From positions 1-64,000 of the forward strand of contig CAKPIT010000002.1 in the NCBI GenBank assembly GCA_934162445.1: a DNA stretch of 64,000 nt. Reading direction: 5' to 3'. The translations under genes were made by a program, and so were the position numbers. The stretch's first letter is position 1. Each line of letters opens with the position of its first letter. The notes beneath the pieces were generated by a model. The model had not been told where the DNA came from. It ran no database searches and worked only from the letters and a program-made list of their open reading frames with translations. Positions 44,136 through 52,921 of this stretch are shown here, in pieces. This stretch comes from an uncultured Bacilli bacterium (lineage in GTDB: Bacteria; Bacillota_I; Bacilli_A; RF39; UBA660).

Positions 44136-44158
44136 AAAAAAGGAATTATTCATTCCTT
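44136..44158 (-). terminator. Terminator after jag
   Basis: AAGGAAT / ATTCCTT stem with a five-base loop on the minus strand and a T-run. It overlaps the jag stop and ends the rnpA-yidC-jag transcript. Confidence 0.85.
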
Positions 44159-44757
44159 GGTTTTATAACAACATAACGATTAGGCTCCTCGCCTTCACTT
44201 TCGGTGTAGACATATTTGTTATTATTTAAAACATTATGGACAAGACGGCGTTGATATGAATTCATTTTATCCATTTTAACAGCTATCTTAGTTTCTTTTA
44301 CTTCCCGAGCTAATTTCTTAGCAAGGTATTCAATATGTCTATCACTTTTTTCTTTATAGTTATTAACATCGATAAAAAAGCGATAATCTTTTCCTAGTTC
44401 TTTTAGAAGTATTTGATTAACGATAATTGTTAAAGCTTTTAAGTTTTTGCCATCTTTACCAATTAGAAGGGCATCATTATTGGAATATAGACGATAGGTT
44501 GGAATATTGTTTGTAACACTAATTTCCATATCACATTCAAAGCCCATGTCTTTTAATAAAGTTTTAATGATTTGTTTCAAATAATCTTTAACTTCTCTTT
44601 TTTCTACTACTTCAATTTCTATTTTTTTAGAAAGAAGACTCTTTTTCTCTTCTTGAGTTACAATTATTAAATTTTCTTCTAATTCTTGTAGATCTAAAGT
44701 GGCATTTTTAATAGCTTCTTCCTTAGTTTTTCCAGTATAATTATGCTTTTTTAACAT
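44146..44757 (-). CDS. khpB: RNA-binding protein Jag/KhpB
   Basis: 203 residues in three parts: Jag_N domain (HNYTGKTKEEAIKNATLDL), a KH domain (about 95-120, LLIGKDGKNLKAL) and a C-terminal R3H domain (NSYQRRLVHNVL). KhpB pairs with KhpA to bind many transcripts. It overlaps yidC by 17 bases in the conserved rpmH-rnpA-yidC-jag cluster. Confidence 0.94.
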   Translation of the reverse strand: MLKKHNYTGKTKEEAIKNATLDLQELEENLIIVTQEEKKSLLSKKIEIEVVEKREVKDYLKQIIKTLLKDMGFECDMEISVTNNIPTYRLYSNNDALLIGKDGKNLKALTIIVNQILLKELGKDYRFFIDVNNYKEKSDRHIEYLAKKLAREVKETKIAVKMDKMNSYQRRLVHNVLNNNKYVYTESEGEEPNRYVVIKPRNE

Positions 44758-45682
44758 GTTTTTTACTTCCTTTCATAACAATCATATTTTGAATAATAGC
44801 AAATATATTTCCTACTGTCCAATATATTCCTAACGCACTTGGCATGAAGAAAGCAGTTATTATTATTATAACACTCATCATGATTGGCATCATTTTGGTT
44901 GATGGATCATTAGTATTTATATTAGTAGTTTTAAACATAAAGATAGTTGAAGCACCAATTAAGACAGCTAGAATTAAATACATATAAAATGTATTGGTAC
45001 CAAGACCTATTATTGGAGTTGTTCCTAATTGAATTCCTAAAAAGTTATCTTCAAAGATAGCAGGAACTCTATTGATTGCTTCTAAAAAGGCGAATAGTAG
45101 TGGTAATTGAATAAAGGAAATAAGACAACCGACAATAGGATTAAAATTATATTTTTTATAAACCATCATCATTTCTTGATTTTGTTTTAACATAGACTCT
45201 TGATCTGTTTTTCCTTCATATTTTTTTCTAATTCTCTCTAATTCAGGGGAAGCTTGCTTCATATTTTCATTTTGAAGAGCCATTTTTTTGGTAAATGGGA
45301 AGAGAATTAATCTTATAGCAATAGTAATAATAATAATACTTAAGGCAAAACTACCAATAGATGTACCTAATATTAATATTAAGTAGGCTAGGGGTTTAAC
45401 AAATAAACCGGTCCATAGTCCTTCATATTTGGTAGAGGTAGGAGTAAATTTAGAACATTTAGGTAATTTGTCTATTTTTACACCATTTTTCTTATATATT
45501 TCTCTTGTTTTAGCATTTTCTGGTTGACATAAGATATTTTTAGTTAAACTTTGACCAGTTTCAGGGTTTTTCACAGCCTTTTTATTTTTATCAACTAAAG
45601 TTGTCTGACAACCGGTTAATAAAAATATGGCAAAAATTATTAAAATTATTTTTAGGGTTTTATTTTGTTTTGTTTTTTTCAT
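44741..45682 (-). CDS. yidC: Membrane protein insertase YidC/OxaA (lipoprotein form)
   Basis: 313 residues. The signal ends in the lipobox LTGC (22-25), as in Gram-positive YidC/SpoIIIJ. Five membrane helices follow, with the conserved groove Arg in IAIRLILFPFTKK. The cytoplasmic hairpin ELERIRKKYEGK and the closing WTVGNIFAIIQ are also family features. It inserts membrane proteins alone or with SecYEG. Overlaps rnpA by 23 bases, with AAGGAG upstream. Confidence 0.96.
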   Translation of the reverse strand: MKKTKQNKTLKIILIIFAIFLLTGCQTTLVDKNKKAVKNPETGQSLTKNILCQPENAKTREIYKKNGVKIDKLPKCSKFTPTSTKYEGLWTGLFVKPLAYLILILGTSIGSFALSIIIITIAIRLILFPFTKKMALQNENMKQASPELERIRKKYEGKTDQESMLKQNQEMMMVYKKYNFNPIVGCLISFIQLPLLFAFLEAINRVPAIFEDNFLGIQLGTTPIIGLGTNTFYMYLILAVLIGASTIFMFKTTNINTNDPSTKMMPIMMSVIIIITAFFMPSALGIYWTVGNIFAIIQNMIVMKGSKKHVKKA

Positions 45683-46019
45683 GGGAATACTCCTTACTTA
45701 TTTTATTTAATAGCCCCTCTAAACTTTTTTCTAGTTCTTGATATGACAAATTTAAACAGCTATTTCTTATAATTATAATACAATTATAGTTTTTTGGATA
45801 GGACTTTTGATAGTTTCTTATAATTGCTCTTACTTTTCGTTTTAATTTATTACGAAGATGAGCTTTACCTATTTTTTTACCAACAGAAATACCATATTTA
45901 TTGTAGTCAGTCTTGGCTTCTTGATAAAAAACTACAAAGTTATAATTTTTTATCATTTGGCCGTTTTTAATAAGACTATCAAAAACTTTGCTTTCTTTGA
46001 TAATATATTTTTTATTCAT
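45660..46019 (-). CDS. rnpA: Ribonuclease P protein component
   Basis: 119 residues, basic. The RNR motif region reads KAHLRNKLKRKVRAIIR, and the N-terminus includes FVVFYQEAK and GISVGKKIGKA. It assists the RNase P RNA in 5' tRNA maturation. It lies 46 bases downstream of rpmH, behind a terminator-like hairpin that should lower its expression relative to L34. Confidence 0.95.
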   Translation of the reverse strand: MNKKYIIKESKVFDSLIKNGQMIKNYNFVVFYQEAKTDYNKYGISVGKKIGKAHLRNKLKRKVRAIIRNYQKSYPKNYNCIIIIRNSCLNLSYQELEKSLEGLLNKISKEYSHEKNKTK

Positions 46020-46036
46020 AAATACACCACCTAGTT

Positions 46037-46061
46037 AAAAAAACCACTGCAAAAACAGTGG
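46037..46061 (-). terminator. Terminator/attenuator between rpmH and rnpA
   Basis: CCACTG / CAGTGG stem with a six-base loop, then seven T on the minus strand, a few bases after the rpmH stop. Partial read-through must supply rnpA, yidC and jag unless a hidden promoter exists. Confidence 0.85.
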
Positions 46062-46065
46062 ATAT

Positions 46066-46194
46066 TTATTTTACTAATTCTTTGCGTCCTTTTCTACGAC
46101 GATCATTTAAAATATTTCCTTTTGCGTTTTTACGAGCAAAGAATCCGTGTTTTTTAGCTTGTTTTCTATTATTTGGTTGATAAGTTCTTTTCAT
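46066..46194 (-). CDS. rpmH: 50S ribosomal protein L34
   Basis: 42 residues ([20 protein letters not shown], ending [11 protein letters not shown]), slightly shorter than the usual 44 residues. ATG 46194 has GGAGGTG upstream; the longer open frame to 46266 is not real. It marks the left flank of oriC. Confidence 0.97.
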   Translation of the reverse strand: MKRTYQPNNRKQAKKHGFFARKNAKGNILNDRRRKGRKELVK

Positions 46195-46299
46195 TTTTAC
46201 ACCTCCAGACTTGAAATCTACATTATTATAATAAGAAGAAAGTCTGTTTGTCAAGAAAAACCACACAAATTAGAAATTTAATTAATATTTTGCACAGAA

Positions 46300-46453
46300 T
46301 GTGGAAAAAAGGAATTAACTTGTTGATTAAAAAATTGTGGAAAATGTGGAAAACTCAAAAATATGTTGATATATTTATATTTTGATTGTGGAGAAATTTG
46401 TCGAAAAATTGTGGATAAATAAAAAGTTGATTTTTGCTATTTCTTTTTCCACA
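46300..46453. other. oriC: oriC, left DnaA-box cluster (rpmH-dnaA intergenic)
   Basis: Six DnaA-box-like 9-mers lie between rpmH and dnaA: TGTGGAAAA at 46300-46308, 46336-46344 and 46345-46353 (the last two adjacent), TGTGGAGAA at 46387-46395, the perfect consensus TGTGGATAA at 46410-46418, and TTTTCCACA in opposite orientation at 46445-46453. A/T-rich runs separate them. In Bacilli this is the upstream half of a bipartite origin, and it also lets DnaA repress its own gene. A TATAAT at 46466-46471 is the probable dnaA -10. Confidence 0.9.
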
Positions 46454-46500
46454 AATTTAGAGTATTATAATGGTAATTTAGAAATTCAGGTGGGAGAGTG

Positions 46501-47889
46501 ATGGAAATGAATGTGGAAATTTTATGGCAAAATGTCTTAAAAGAAATCAATGATGAACTTTCCTCTCTTGCTTTTGATACTTGGTTTGATCAAGTGAGGC
46601 TTATTGAACTTAAAGATGGAGTGGCTATAATTGAAGTGCCTATGTCTATTCATAAGAAACACTTATCTGATAATTATGCAGAGCTTATTAAAGAATCCTT
46701 AAATAAGGTTACAGGAACTTATTTTGAATTAAAATTTTATTTACCTGATGAAGTTATAAGAGAAAAAGAGGAGAATAAAGAGAAAGAAAAAGAAAAAAAT
46801 ATTGATGTTAGTGCTAATACTGCTAGAAATTATAAAGAAAAATCAAATTTGAATGCAAAATATAATTTTGAAAATTTTATTGTAGGAAATAGTAATAAGT
46901 TTGCACAAGCAGCAGCACTTTCAGTGGCAGAAAATCCCGGAAAAATGTACAATCCTTTATTTATATACGGTAATAGTGGGTTGGGGAAGACACATTTGAT
47001 GCATGCTATTGGTAATTATATTGTGGAAAATTCTTCTAAGAGAGTTCTTTATGTTACCAGTGATCAATTTAGAGATGATTTTGTAGGTATTAATAAAAAA
47101 GATAATAATGGAACTAATTTTAGTTATATTGATTTTTTCAAGAATAAATATCGAAATATTGATGTATTAATTATTGATGATATTCAGTTTTTAGGAGGGG
47201 CAACGCAAACGCAACAGGAGTTTTTCCACACTTTTACTAATCTTTATAATGACTCTAAACAAATTATTATATCTTCTGATCGATCTCCTAATGATTTAAA
47301 ACTATTAGAGGAAAGATTAAGAACTAGATTCTGTTGGGGATTGACAGTTAATATTTATCCACCAGATTTTGAATTAAGGAAAGAAATTTTAAGAAAGAAA
47401 ATTATAGCTGGTAATTTTGAAACGGATATTTCAGAAGATATTATTGAATATATTGCGTCTAATATGGGAAGTGATGTTAGACAGCTTGAAGGTTCCATAA
47501 CTAGATTGGTAGCTTATTCTACAATAATGGGGGGAGCAAAAATCGATATTAATTTAGCAATTGAAGCATTAAAAGACTTTATTAGTAAAGGTTTATGTGA
47601 AAAGAACGATATTACAAGGATTCAGAAGATTGTCTCCGAGTATTTTCAAATTTCAGTTGAAGATATTAGATCTAAGAAAAGAAGTAGTAATATAGCGTTT
47701 CCAAGGCAAATTGCTATGTATTTATGCCGAAAATTAACAAGTGAATCATTTCCTAAGATAGGAACAGAGTTTGGAGGCAAGGATCATTCAACAGTTATGC
47801 ACTCAGTTGAAAAAATAGAAACAGAAATTAGAAATAATAAGGATTTAGCCGCTATTATTAAGAAACTTGAAAATGATTTAAAACCTTAA
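46501..47889 (+). CDS. dnaA: Chromosomal replication initiator DnaA
   Basis: 462 residues. Domain I (about 1-85), a short Lys/Glu-rich linker (domain II), AAA+ domain III with GNSGLGKTH at 157-165 and VLIIDDIQFLGG, and domain IV with the box-binding signature FGGKDHSTVMHSVEKI. It binds the boxes on both sides of its gene to open oriC. ATG 46501 with AGGTGGGAG upstream is preferred; GTG 46498 and ATG 46507 are in frame. Confidence 0.97.
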   Translation: MEMNVEILWQNVLKEINDELSSLAFDTWFDQVRLIELKDGVAIIEVPMSIHKKHLSDNYAELIKESLNKVTGTYFELKFYLPDEVIREKEENKEKEKEKNIDVSANTARNYKEKSNLNAKYNFENFIVGNSNKFAQAAALSVAENPGKMYNPLFIYGNSGLGKTHLMHAIGNYIVENSSKRVLYVTSDQFRDDFVGINKKDNNGTNFSYIDFFKNKYRNIDVLIIDDIQFLGGATQTQQEFFHTFTNLYNDSKQIIISSDRSPNDLKLLEERLRTRFCWGLTVNIYPPDFELRKEILRKKIIAGNFETDISEDIIEYIASNMGSDVRQLEGSITRLVAYSTIMGGAKIDINLAIEALKDFISKGLCEKNDITRIQKIVSEYFQISVEDIRSKKRSSNIAFPRQIAMYLCRKLTSESFPKIGTEFGGKDHSTVMHSVEKIETEIRNNKDLAAIIKKLENDLKP

Positions 47890-48029
47890 ATTGTTGAAAA
47901 GTAGAAGTTATAAACACTTTTTCCACAGTTATTGTTGATAAATTTATGTTATAATATAAGCAAATAACTTTATTTTCCACAATTTCCACTGTGTAAATAT
48001 AAATATTATAAAGAAAGAAGGAATAAATT
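47890..48029. other. oriC: oriC, right cluster and probable unwinding region (dnaA-dnaN intergenic)
   Basis: Two TTTTCCACA boxes (47919-47927 and 47973-47981) flank a very A/T-rich stretch at about 47930-47972; a further TTTCCACT half-match follows at 47984. In Bacillus the duplex-unwinding element lies between dnaA and dnaN, so this is the likely melting site. TGTTATAAT at 47947-47955 is an extended -10 for dnaN. Confidence 0.75.
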
Positions 48030-49157
48030 ATGAAATTTACAATTAGAAAAGAAATATTAATGGATGCTTTAAATAAGGTAAGTAAAGCAATATCTAGTAG
48101 AAATATTATTCCCGTTTTAGCTGGAATAAAGTTTGATTTAACAAAAAAGAAATTAACCTTAACAGCAAGTGATAATGATATTACTATTCAAACCTTTATA
48201 GAATGTAATGATGAAGATATTATTACTGTAAAGGAAGAAGGTAGTATCATTATTCAAGGTAAGTATATTTTAGATATTGTTAGAAAGTTACCGGATAAGT
48301 TTATAAATATTGAAGTAGTAGATGAGTTAAAAATTTTAATTTATACAGAAAATAGTGAATTTAATTTGAATGGTATAAGTGAAAAAGAATATCCAAACAT
48401 TGATTTGGGTGAAAGTAAAAATCATATTGAGCTTTCTGCAAGAGTTATTAAGGATATTGTTAATCAAACCTCTTTTGCGACAAGTATTGATGAAAATAAG
48501 GCTATTTTAAATGGTATTAATTTTAATATTAATTCAGATATTCTTGAATGTAATGCTACTGATTCTTACAGATTAGCTCGAAAAATTATAAAGTTATCTA
48601 AAGCAAGTAAGGAAAATCAAAATATTGTAATTCCTAGTAAAAATTTAGTGGAATTTACAAGAATAATAGAGGATACTGATGATTTAGTAGAGATTCATAT
48701 CTTTAATAATAAAGTTTTATTTAAGTATCAAAGTCTTTTATTTCAATCTAGATTAATAAATGGTAGTTATCCTAATACTTCTAATTTATTACCTAAAGAT
48801 TATTTAGTAAAATTACATTTTAATATTAATCAATTTTATGATGTTGTTGATCGCGTTAGTATTTTAACAAGTGATAAGGATAAAAATGTGGTGACTCTTG
48901 AGACTGATGGTAATAATTTAATTATGAAATCTTCTAGTGCAGAAATTGGTAGAGTAGAAGAGAAGATGCAAATTACTAAGGATAATGATATTGATGTTAA
49001 AGTATCTTTTAGTTCTAAATATATGATGGATGCTTTAAAATCATTCAATACTCTTGATGTTGAATTGTATTTTGTGGGGGAAATTAAACCTATTATTTTA
49101 AAGAGTAGTGGGGATGAAACTTTAACCCAATTAGTGTTACCAATTAGGACATATTAG
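48030..49157 (+). CDS. dnaN: DNA polymerase III beta sliding clamp
   Basis: 375 residues in three repeated clamp domains, starting MKFTIRKEILMDALNKVSKA and ending with the conserved TQLVLPIRTY. The dimer rings DNA and tethers the polymerase. It is followed by an A/T-rich hairpin and then comK rather than the S4-domain gene (rlbA/yaaA) normally found here. Confidence 0.97.
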   Translation: MKFTIRKEILMDALNKVSKAISSRNIIPVLAGIKFDLTKKKLTLTASDNDITIQTFIECNDEDIITVKEEGSIIIQGKYILDIVRKLPDKFINIEVVDELKILIYTENSEFNLNGISEKEYPNIDLGESKNHIELSARVIKDIVNQTSFATSIDENKAILNGINFNINSDILECNATDSYRLARKIIKLSKASKENQNIVIPSKNLVEFTRIIEDTDDLVEIHIFNNKVLFKYQSLLFQSRLINGSYPNTSNLLPKDYLVKLHFNINQFYDVVDRVSILTSDKDKNVVTLETDGNNLIMKSSSAEIGRVEEKMQITKDNDIDVKVSFSSKYMMDALKSFNTLDVELYFVGEIKPIILKSSGDETLTQLVLPIRTY

Positions 49158-49173
49158 GACAAATATCAAGAAA

Positions 49174-49203
49174 AAAGGTAAAAAAATTACTTTTTTTCTT
49201 TTT
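49174..49203 (+). terminator. Predicted terminator after dnaN
   Basis: AAAAAAGGTAA and TTACTTTTTTT can form an A/T-rich hairpin (one G-T pair) ending in T. Modest stability. Confidence 0.5.
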
Positions 49204-49295
49204 TTGTGATAAAAAACAACAATTTTCGACAATATAATATAGTAGACTGGTAGCCAAGCAATTTATTATTGCTTAAGGAAGGGGAGTTTCGAAAA

Positions 49296-49757
49296 ATGAA
49301 TGAATATGAGATTAATGATGAGACACTTGCGATTATGCCTGATAATGTATGGAATTCGATTGTAGTAGAGGACCAAGCTTCTTATGAAATTAGCAAAAAA
49401 CCATTAGATATTGTAGATTATAGTTGTAAATACTTTGGTAGTTCATATGATGGCAGAAAGTCAGGAGCTAAAACCATTCTAAATAGTGGTTATAAGTTAC
49501 CTATTTTGGTAGAGGGAACTAGAAATATTGTGTTTTTTCCTACAATTTCGCCGCTTGATGCTGATTGTTGTTGGATATCTTTAAAAAATATAAAAAGTTA
49601 TTCAAAAATTAATGATTATCAGACTTTGGTAGAATTTAAAAACAACAGAACTTTGGTAGTTAATATATCACTAAATTCCTTTAATAATCAGGTTATGAGA
49701 GCAAGTAGACTTGAATCAACAATTCGAAATAGACAAACAAAAAAAGAAACGATATAA
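49296..49757 (+). CDS. comK: ComK-family competence transcription factor
   Basis: 153 residues. Starts MNEYEINDETLAIMP; the family core CKYFGSSYDGRKSGAK (44-59), VFFPTISP (79-86) and CCWISLKNI (91-99) are conserved. ComK activates DNA-uptake and recombination genes by binding paired A/T boxes. ATG 49296 follows GGAAGGGGAG. A TATAAT (49233-49238) and a strong downstream terminator suggest a separate transcription unit inside the dnaA-gyrA region. Location between dnaN and recF is unusual; whether it acts as a competence regulator here is not shown. Confidence 0.88.
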   Translation: MNEYEINDETLAIMPDNVWNSIVVEDQASYEISKKPLDIVDYSCKYFGSSYDGRKSGAKTILNSGYKLPILVEGTRNIVFFPTISPLDADCCWISLKNIKSYSKINDYQTLVEFKNNRTLVVNISLNSFNNQVMRASRLESTIRNRQTKKETI

Positions 49758-49781
49758 AAAAGCATTTAATTTGCTTTTTTT
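49756..49781 (+). terminator. Terminator after comK
   Basis: AAAAAAGCA / TGCTTTTTT stem with a seven-base loop and a T-run, overlapping the comK stop. Confidence 0.85.
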
Positions 49782-49804
49782 GTGTTTTTTAGGGCGAAAT
49801 ATGA

Positions 49805-49810
49805 TATAAT
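49805..49810 (+). promoter_or_regulatory. Predicted extended -10 promoter for recF-gyrB-gyrA
   Basis: TGATATAAT (TG extension at 49802, TATAAT 49805-49810), directly downstream of the comK terminator. No good -35. A start near 49817 gives a leader of about 40 bases before the small upstream ORF. Confidence 0.55.
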
Positions 49811-49855
49811 ATATGTGCGTGTATAGGAGTACTAAAATAGGGTGTAGGTGATAAT

Positions 49856-49888
49856 ATGGATAAATATTTGTGTAATTATGATAATTAG
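49856..49888 (+). CDS. Upstream mini-ORF (10 codons) overlapping the recF start
   Basis: ATG 49856 lies just after GTAGGTGAT and encodes [10 protein letters not shown] before TAG at 49886-49888. The recF ATG (49878) lies inside this frame and has no ribosome-binding site of its own. Translation of recF may therefore depend on ribosomes that finish this mini-ORF. Confidence 0.4.
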   Translation: MDKYLCNYDN

Positions 49889-50990
49889 GTCATTAAAAGT
49901 TACGAATTTTCGTAATTATGATAAATTTAATATTACTTTTGGATCAAATATGAATATTTTTATTGGAAGTAATGGTAGTGGAAAAACAAATATTTTGGAA
50001 TCTATTTCTTTATTGGGGTTAACAAAATCATTTCGTAATGTTCTTGATATTGATTTAATTAAATTTAATAAGGCTACTGCTTTAATTGAAGGAAGAGTTA
50101 ATAATAATAAGCAACTTAAGGATTTAAAAATAACTCTTAGAGATAAGAAAAAAGAAGTTTTTGTCAATGATAAAAAAGTTAAAAGATATGCTGACTATAT
50201 TTCTAATTTAAATATAATAGTATTTAGTCCACTTGATTTAGAAATTATTAAAGGTTCACCTAGTATTAGAAGAAATTTGTTGAATGTTTCTCTTTCACAA
50301 ATTTCTTATCAATATTTAGTTACTTATAATGAATATAATAAGATTTTAAAAACGCGCAATGAATATCTTAAAATTTTATATACCAATAGTATTGCAGATA
50401 TTTCTTATTTAGATATTTTAACTGATAAATTAGTTGAGAAAGCGGTTGAAATATATATGCTTAGATATGAGTATTTAAAGAAGATTAATGAAAATATTAG
50501 TAATATATATGAATTTATAACTTTGATTCCTACTTCGGTTAAGATAGTTTATAAACCTAATGTAGAGATTGATTTTGATGATGTTCAATCAATTTCTGAT
50601 AAATTAAAAAGTATTTATAAGAAATATTATAAAAAGGAATTACAACTTGGTATGACTATTTATGGGCCACATCGTGATGATTTTCTTTTTTATTTAGATG
50701 ATAAGGATATGAAATTATTTTCGTCACAGGGGCAACAAAAGTGTGCTGTATTAGCGTATAAACTTTCCTCTATTGCAATTTTTAAAGAGTATAGTGGTAC
50801 TAATCCAGTGTTACTTTTAGATGATATTTTTAGTGAACTTGACTTGGAAAAGAGGAATCGGGTTCTTAAATATATAAATAAAGATATTCAGAGTATAATT
50901 ACGACAACTGATTTGAAAAATATTTCAAAGGCTACTTTGAAAGATGCAGTTATTTTTAAAGTGGATAATGGAAAAATTGAAAGGAGTTAA
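49878..50990 (+). CDS. recF: DNA replication and repair protein RecF
   Basis: 370 residues from ATG 49878, beginning [17 protein letters not shown] as RecF proteins do. SMC-like ATPase: Walker [14 protein letters not shown], signature SSQGQQK, and Walker [12 protein letters not shown]. It helps load RecA at gaps. An alternative GTG at 49848 would add ten residues that do not fit the family. Ends two bases before gyrB. Confidence 0.95.
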   Translation: MIIRSLKVTNFRNYDKFNITFGSNMNIFIGSNGSGKTNILESISLLGLTKSFRNVLDIDLIKFNKATALIEGRVNNNKQLKDLKITLRDKKKEVFVNDKKVKRYADYISNLNIIVFSPLDLEIIKGSPSIRRNLLNVSLSQISYQYLVTYNEYNKILKTRNEYLKILYTNSIADISYLDILTDKLVEKAVEIYMLRYEYLKKINENISNIYEFITLIPTSVKIVYKPNVEIDFDDVQSISDKLKSIYKKYYKKELQLGMTIYGPHRDDFLFYLDDKDMKLFSSQGQQKCAVLAYKLSSIAIFKEYSGTNPVLLLDDIFSELDLEKRNRVLKYINKDIQSIITTTDLKNISKATLKDAVIFKVDNGKIERS

Positions 50991-50992
50991 AT

Positions 50993-52909
50993 ATGGAAGA
51001 TAAAAAATATGATTCATCAGCAATACAAGTATTAGAAGGGTTGGAAGCAGTTAGAAAAAGACCCGGAATGTATATTGGAACTACTAGTTCAAGAGGTCTT
51101 CATCATTTGGTATGGGAGATTGTTGATAATGCTATTGATGAAGCATTAGCTGGTTTTTGTACGCATATTGAGGTTACAATTAATAGAGATAATAGTATAA
51201 CAGTAAAGGATGATGGTAGAGGTATTCCTGTGGATATTCATCCAAAAACAGGTAAAAGTACAGTAGAAACGGTTTATACAGTGCTTCATGCTGGTGGTAA
51301 ATTTGGAGGAGGCGGGTATAAAGTCTCTGGTGGTTTACATGGTGTTGGAGCTAGTGTTGTTAATGCTTTATCTGATTGGTTAGAAGTAAGAGTATATAAA
51401 AATGGTCAAGTTTATTATCAAAGATATCAAACAGGTGGTCATCCTATAGAACCTTTGAAAGTAATAGGTAGTTGTGATGTTAATAGAACAGGAACAACGG
51501 TTACATTTAAGCCAGATGATCAAATTTTTACGGAAACTACAGTCTATGATTATGATATATTAAAAACAAGACTTAGAGAATTAGCCTTTTTAAATAAAGG
51601 TCTTAGAATAACTTTATATGATGATAGGGAAAATCAGAGAAAAGATACTTTTTGTTATGAAGGTGGAATTAGAGAATATGTAGAAATGCTTAATAAAAAT
51701 AAGAATCCTATTCATGACACAATTGTTGATGTTAGTGGAAGTATGAATGATATTTCTGTTGAGGTTGCACTTCAATATAATGAATCATATAATGCTAGTA
51801 TTTATTCTTTTGTTAATAATATTACGACGCCGGAAGGTGGTACTCATGAGGATGGGGTAAGACGGGCATTAACAAGGGTTTTGAATAAGTATGCTGTTAA
51901 TAATAATTTTTTGAAAGATAAAGATACTCCTTTGACTGGTGATGATGTTAGAGAAGGTCTTACAATGATTATATCTGTTAAACATCCTAATCCACAATTT
52001 GAAGGACAAACTAAGACAAAGCTTGGTAATAGTGAGGTTAGGGGTATTGCTGATAAGATTTTTTCTGAGGCTTTTGAAAGATTTTTACTTGAAAATCCAA
52101 ATGAGGCAAAGGTTATTATTGAAAAAGCAATGACGGCCTCAAGAGCAAGGGTAGCGGCTAAAAAGGCGAGAGAACTTACAAGGCGTAAGGGAGATTTGGA
52201 TGTTACTAATTTTTATGGTAAGTTGTCTGATTGTAAGAGCAAAGATGCTAGTATTAGTGAAATATTTTTAGTAGAAGGAGATTCAGCTGGTGGTTCTGCT
52301 ATTAAAGGTCGTGATAGTATGACTCAAGCAATTTTACCATTACGTGGTAAGATTTTAAATGTTGAAAAAGCAAGACTTGATAGAGCTTTATCTAATGAAG
52401 AAATAAGAACAATTATTACAGCTTTTGGAACAGGAATTGGTGAAGAGTTTGATCTTTCTAAACTTAGATATCATAAAATAATAATTATGACTGATGCCGA
52501 TGTTGATGGATCACATATTAGAGTATTGTTATTAACTTTATTTTATCGCTTTTTTAAACCAATTGTAGAAGCAGGTCATGTGTATGCTGCTCAACCCCCT
52601 CTTTTTGTTATAAAACATGGTAAAACAATAAAATATGTTTTAAATGAACAAGAACGTGATGAATATTTAGCTACTTTAGCGCCAAACACAAAGTATGAAA
52701 TTGCTCGTATGAAAGGTTTGGGAGAGATGGATGCTGAAGAGTTAAATGAAACAACAATGGATATTCACAAAAGAGTACTTAGACAAATAACAATTGATGA
52801 TGCGGTTGCTGCTGATGAAGTCTTTTCTCAATTAATGGGTGAAGAAGTGGCTCCACGTAGGGAATTTATTGAAACTAATGCTACTTATGTGGAAAATTTG
52901 GATGTATAG
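50993..52909 (+). CDS. gyrB: DNA gyrase subunit B
   Basis: 638 residues. GHKL ATPase: [29 protein letters not shown] and [17 protein letters not shown] domain: EGDSAGGSA and [10 protein letters not shown]. Ends in the [13 protein letters not shown] region. ATP-driven negative supercoiling with GyrA. Directly follows recF. Confidence 0.98.
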   Translation: MEDKKYDSSAIQVLEGLEAVRKRPGMYIGTTSSRGLHHLVWEIVDNAIDEALAGFCTHIEVTINRDNSITVKDDGRGIPVDIHPKTGKSTVETVYTVLHAGGKFGGGGYKVSGGLHGVGASVVNALSDWLEVRVYKNGQVYYQRYQTGGHPIEPLKVIGSCDVNRTGTTVTFKPDDQIFTETTVYDYDILKTRLRELAFLNKGLRITLYDDRENQRKDTFCYEGGIREYVEMLNKNKNPIHDTIVDVSGSMNDISVEVALQYNESYNASIYSFVNNITTPEGGTHEDGVRRALTRVLNKYAVNNNFLKDKDTPLTGDDVREGLTMIISVKHPNPQFEGQTKTKLGNSEVRGIADKIFSEAFERFLLENPNEAKVIIEKAMTASRARVAAKKARELTRRKGDLDVTNFYGKLSDCKSKDASISEIFLVEGDSAGGSAIKGRDSMTQAILPLRGKILNVEKARLDRALSNEEIRTIITAFGTGIGEEFDLSKLRYHKIIIMTDADVDGSHIRVLLLTLFYRFFKPIVEAGHVYAAQPPLFVIKHGKTIKYVLNEQERDEYLATLAPNTKYEIARMKGLGEMDAEELNETTMDIHKRVLRQITIDDAVAADEVFSQLMGEEVAPRREFIETNATYVENLDV

Positions 52910-52921
52910 GAGGTATTATTA

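Noticed and set aside
48836..49048. Minus-strand ORF inside dnaN
   Set aside because: Shadow frame of a conserved gene.
49211..49226. ComK box upstream of comK
   Set aside because: The AAAA/TTTT pair is separated by six bases instead of five and lies in A/T-rich DNA where such pairs occur by chance.
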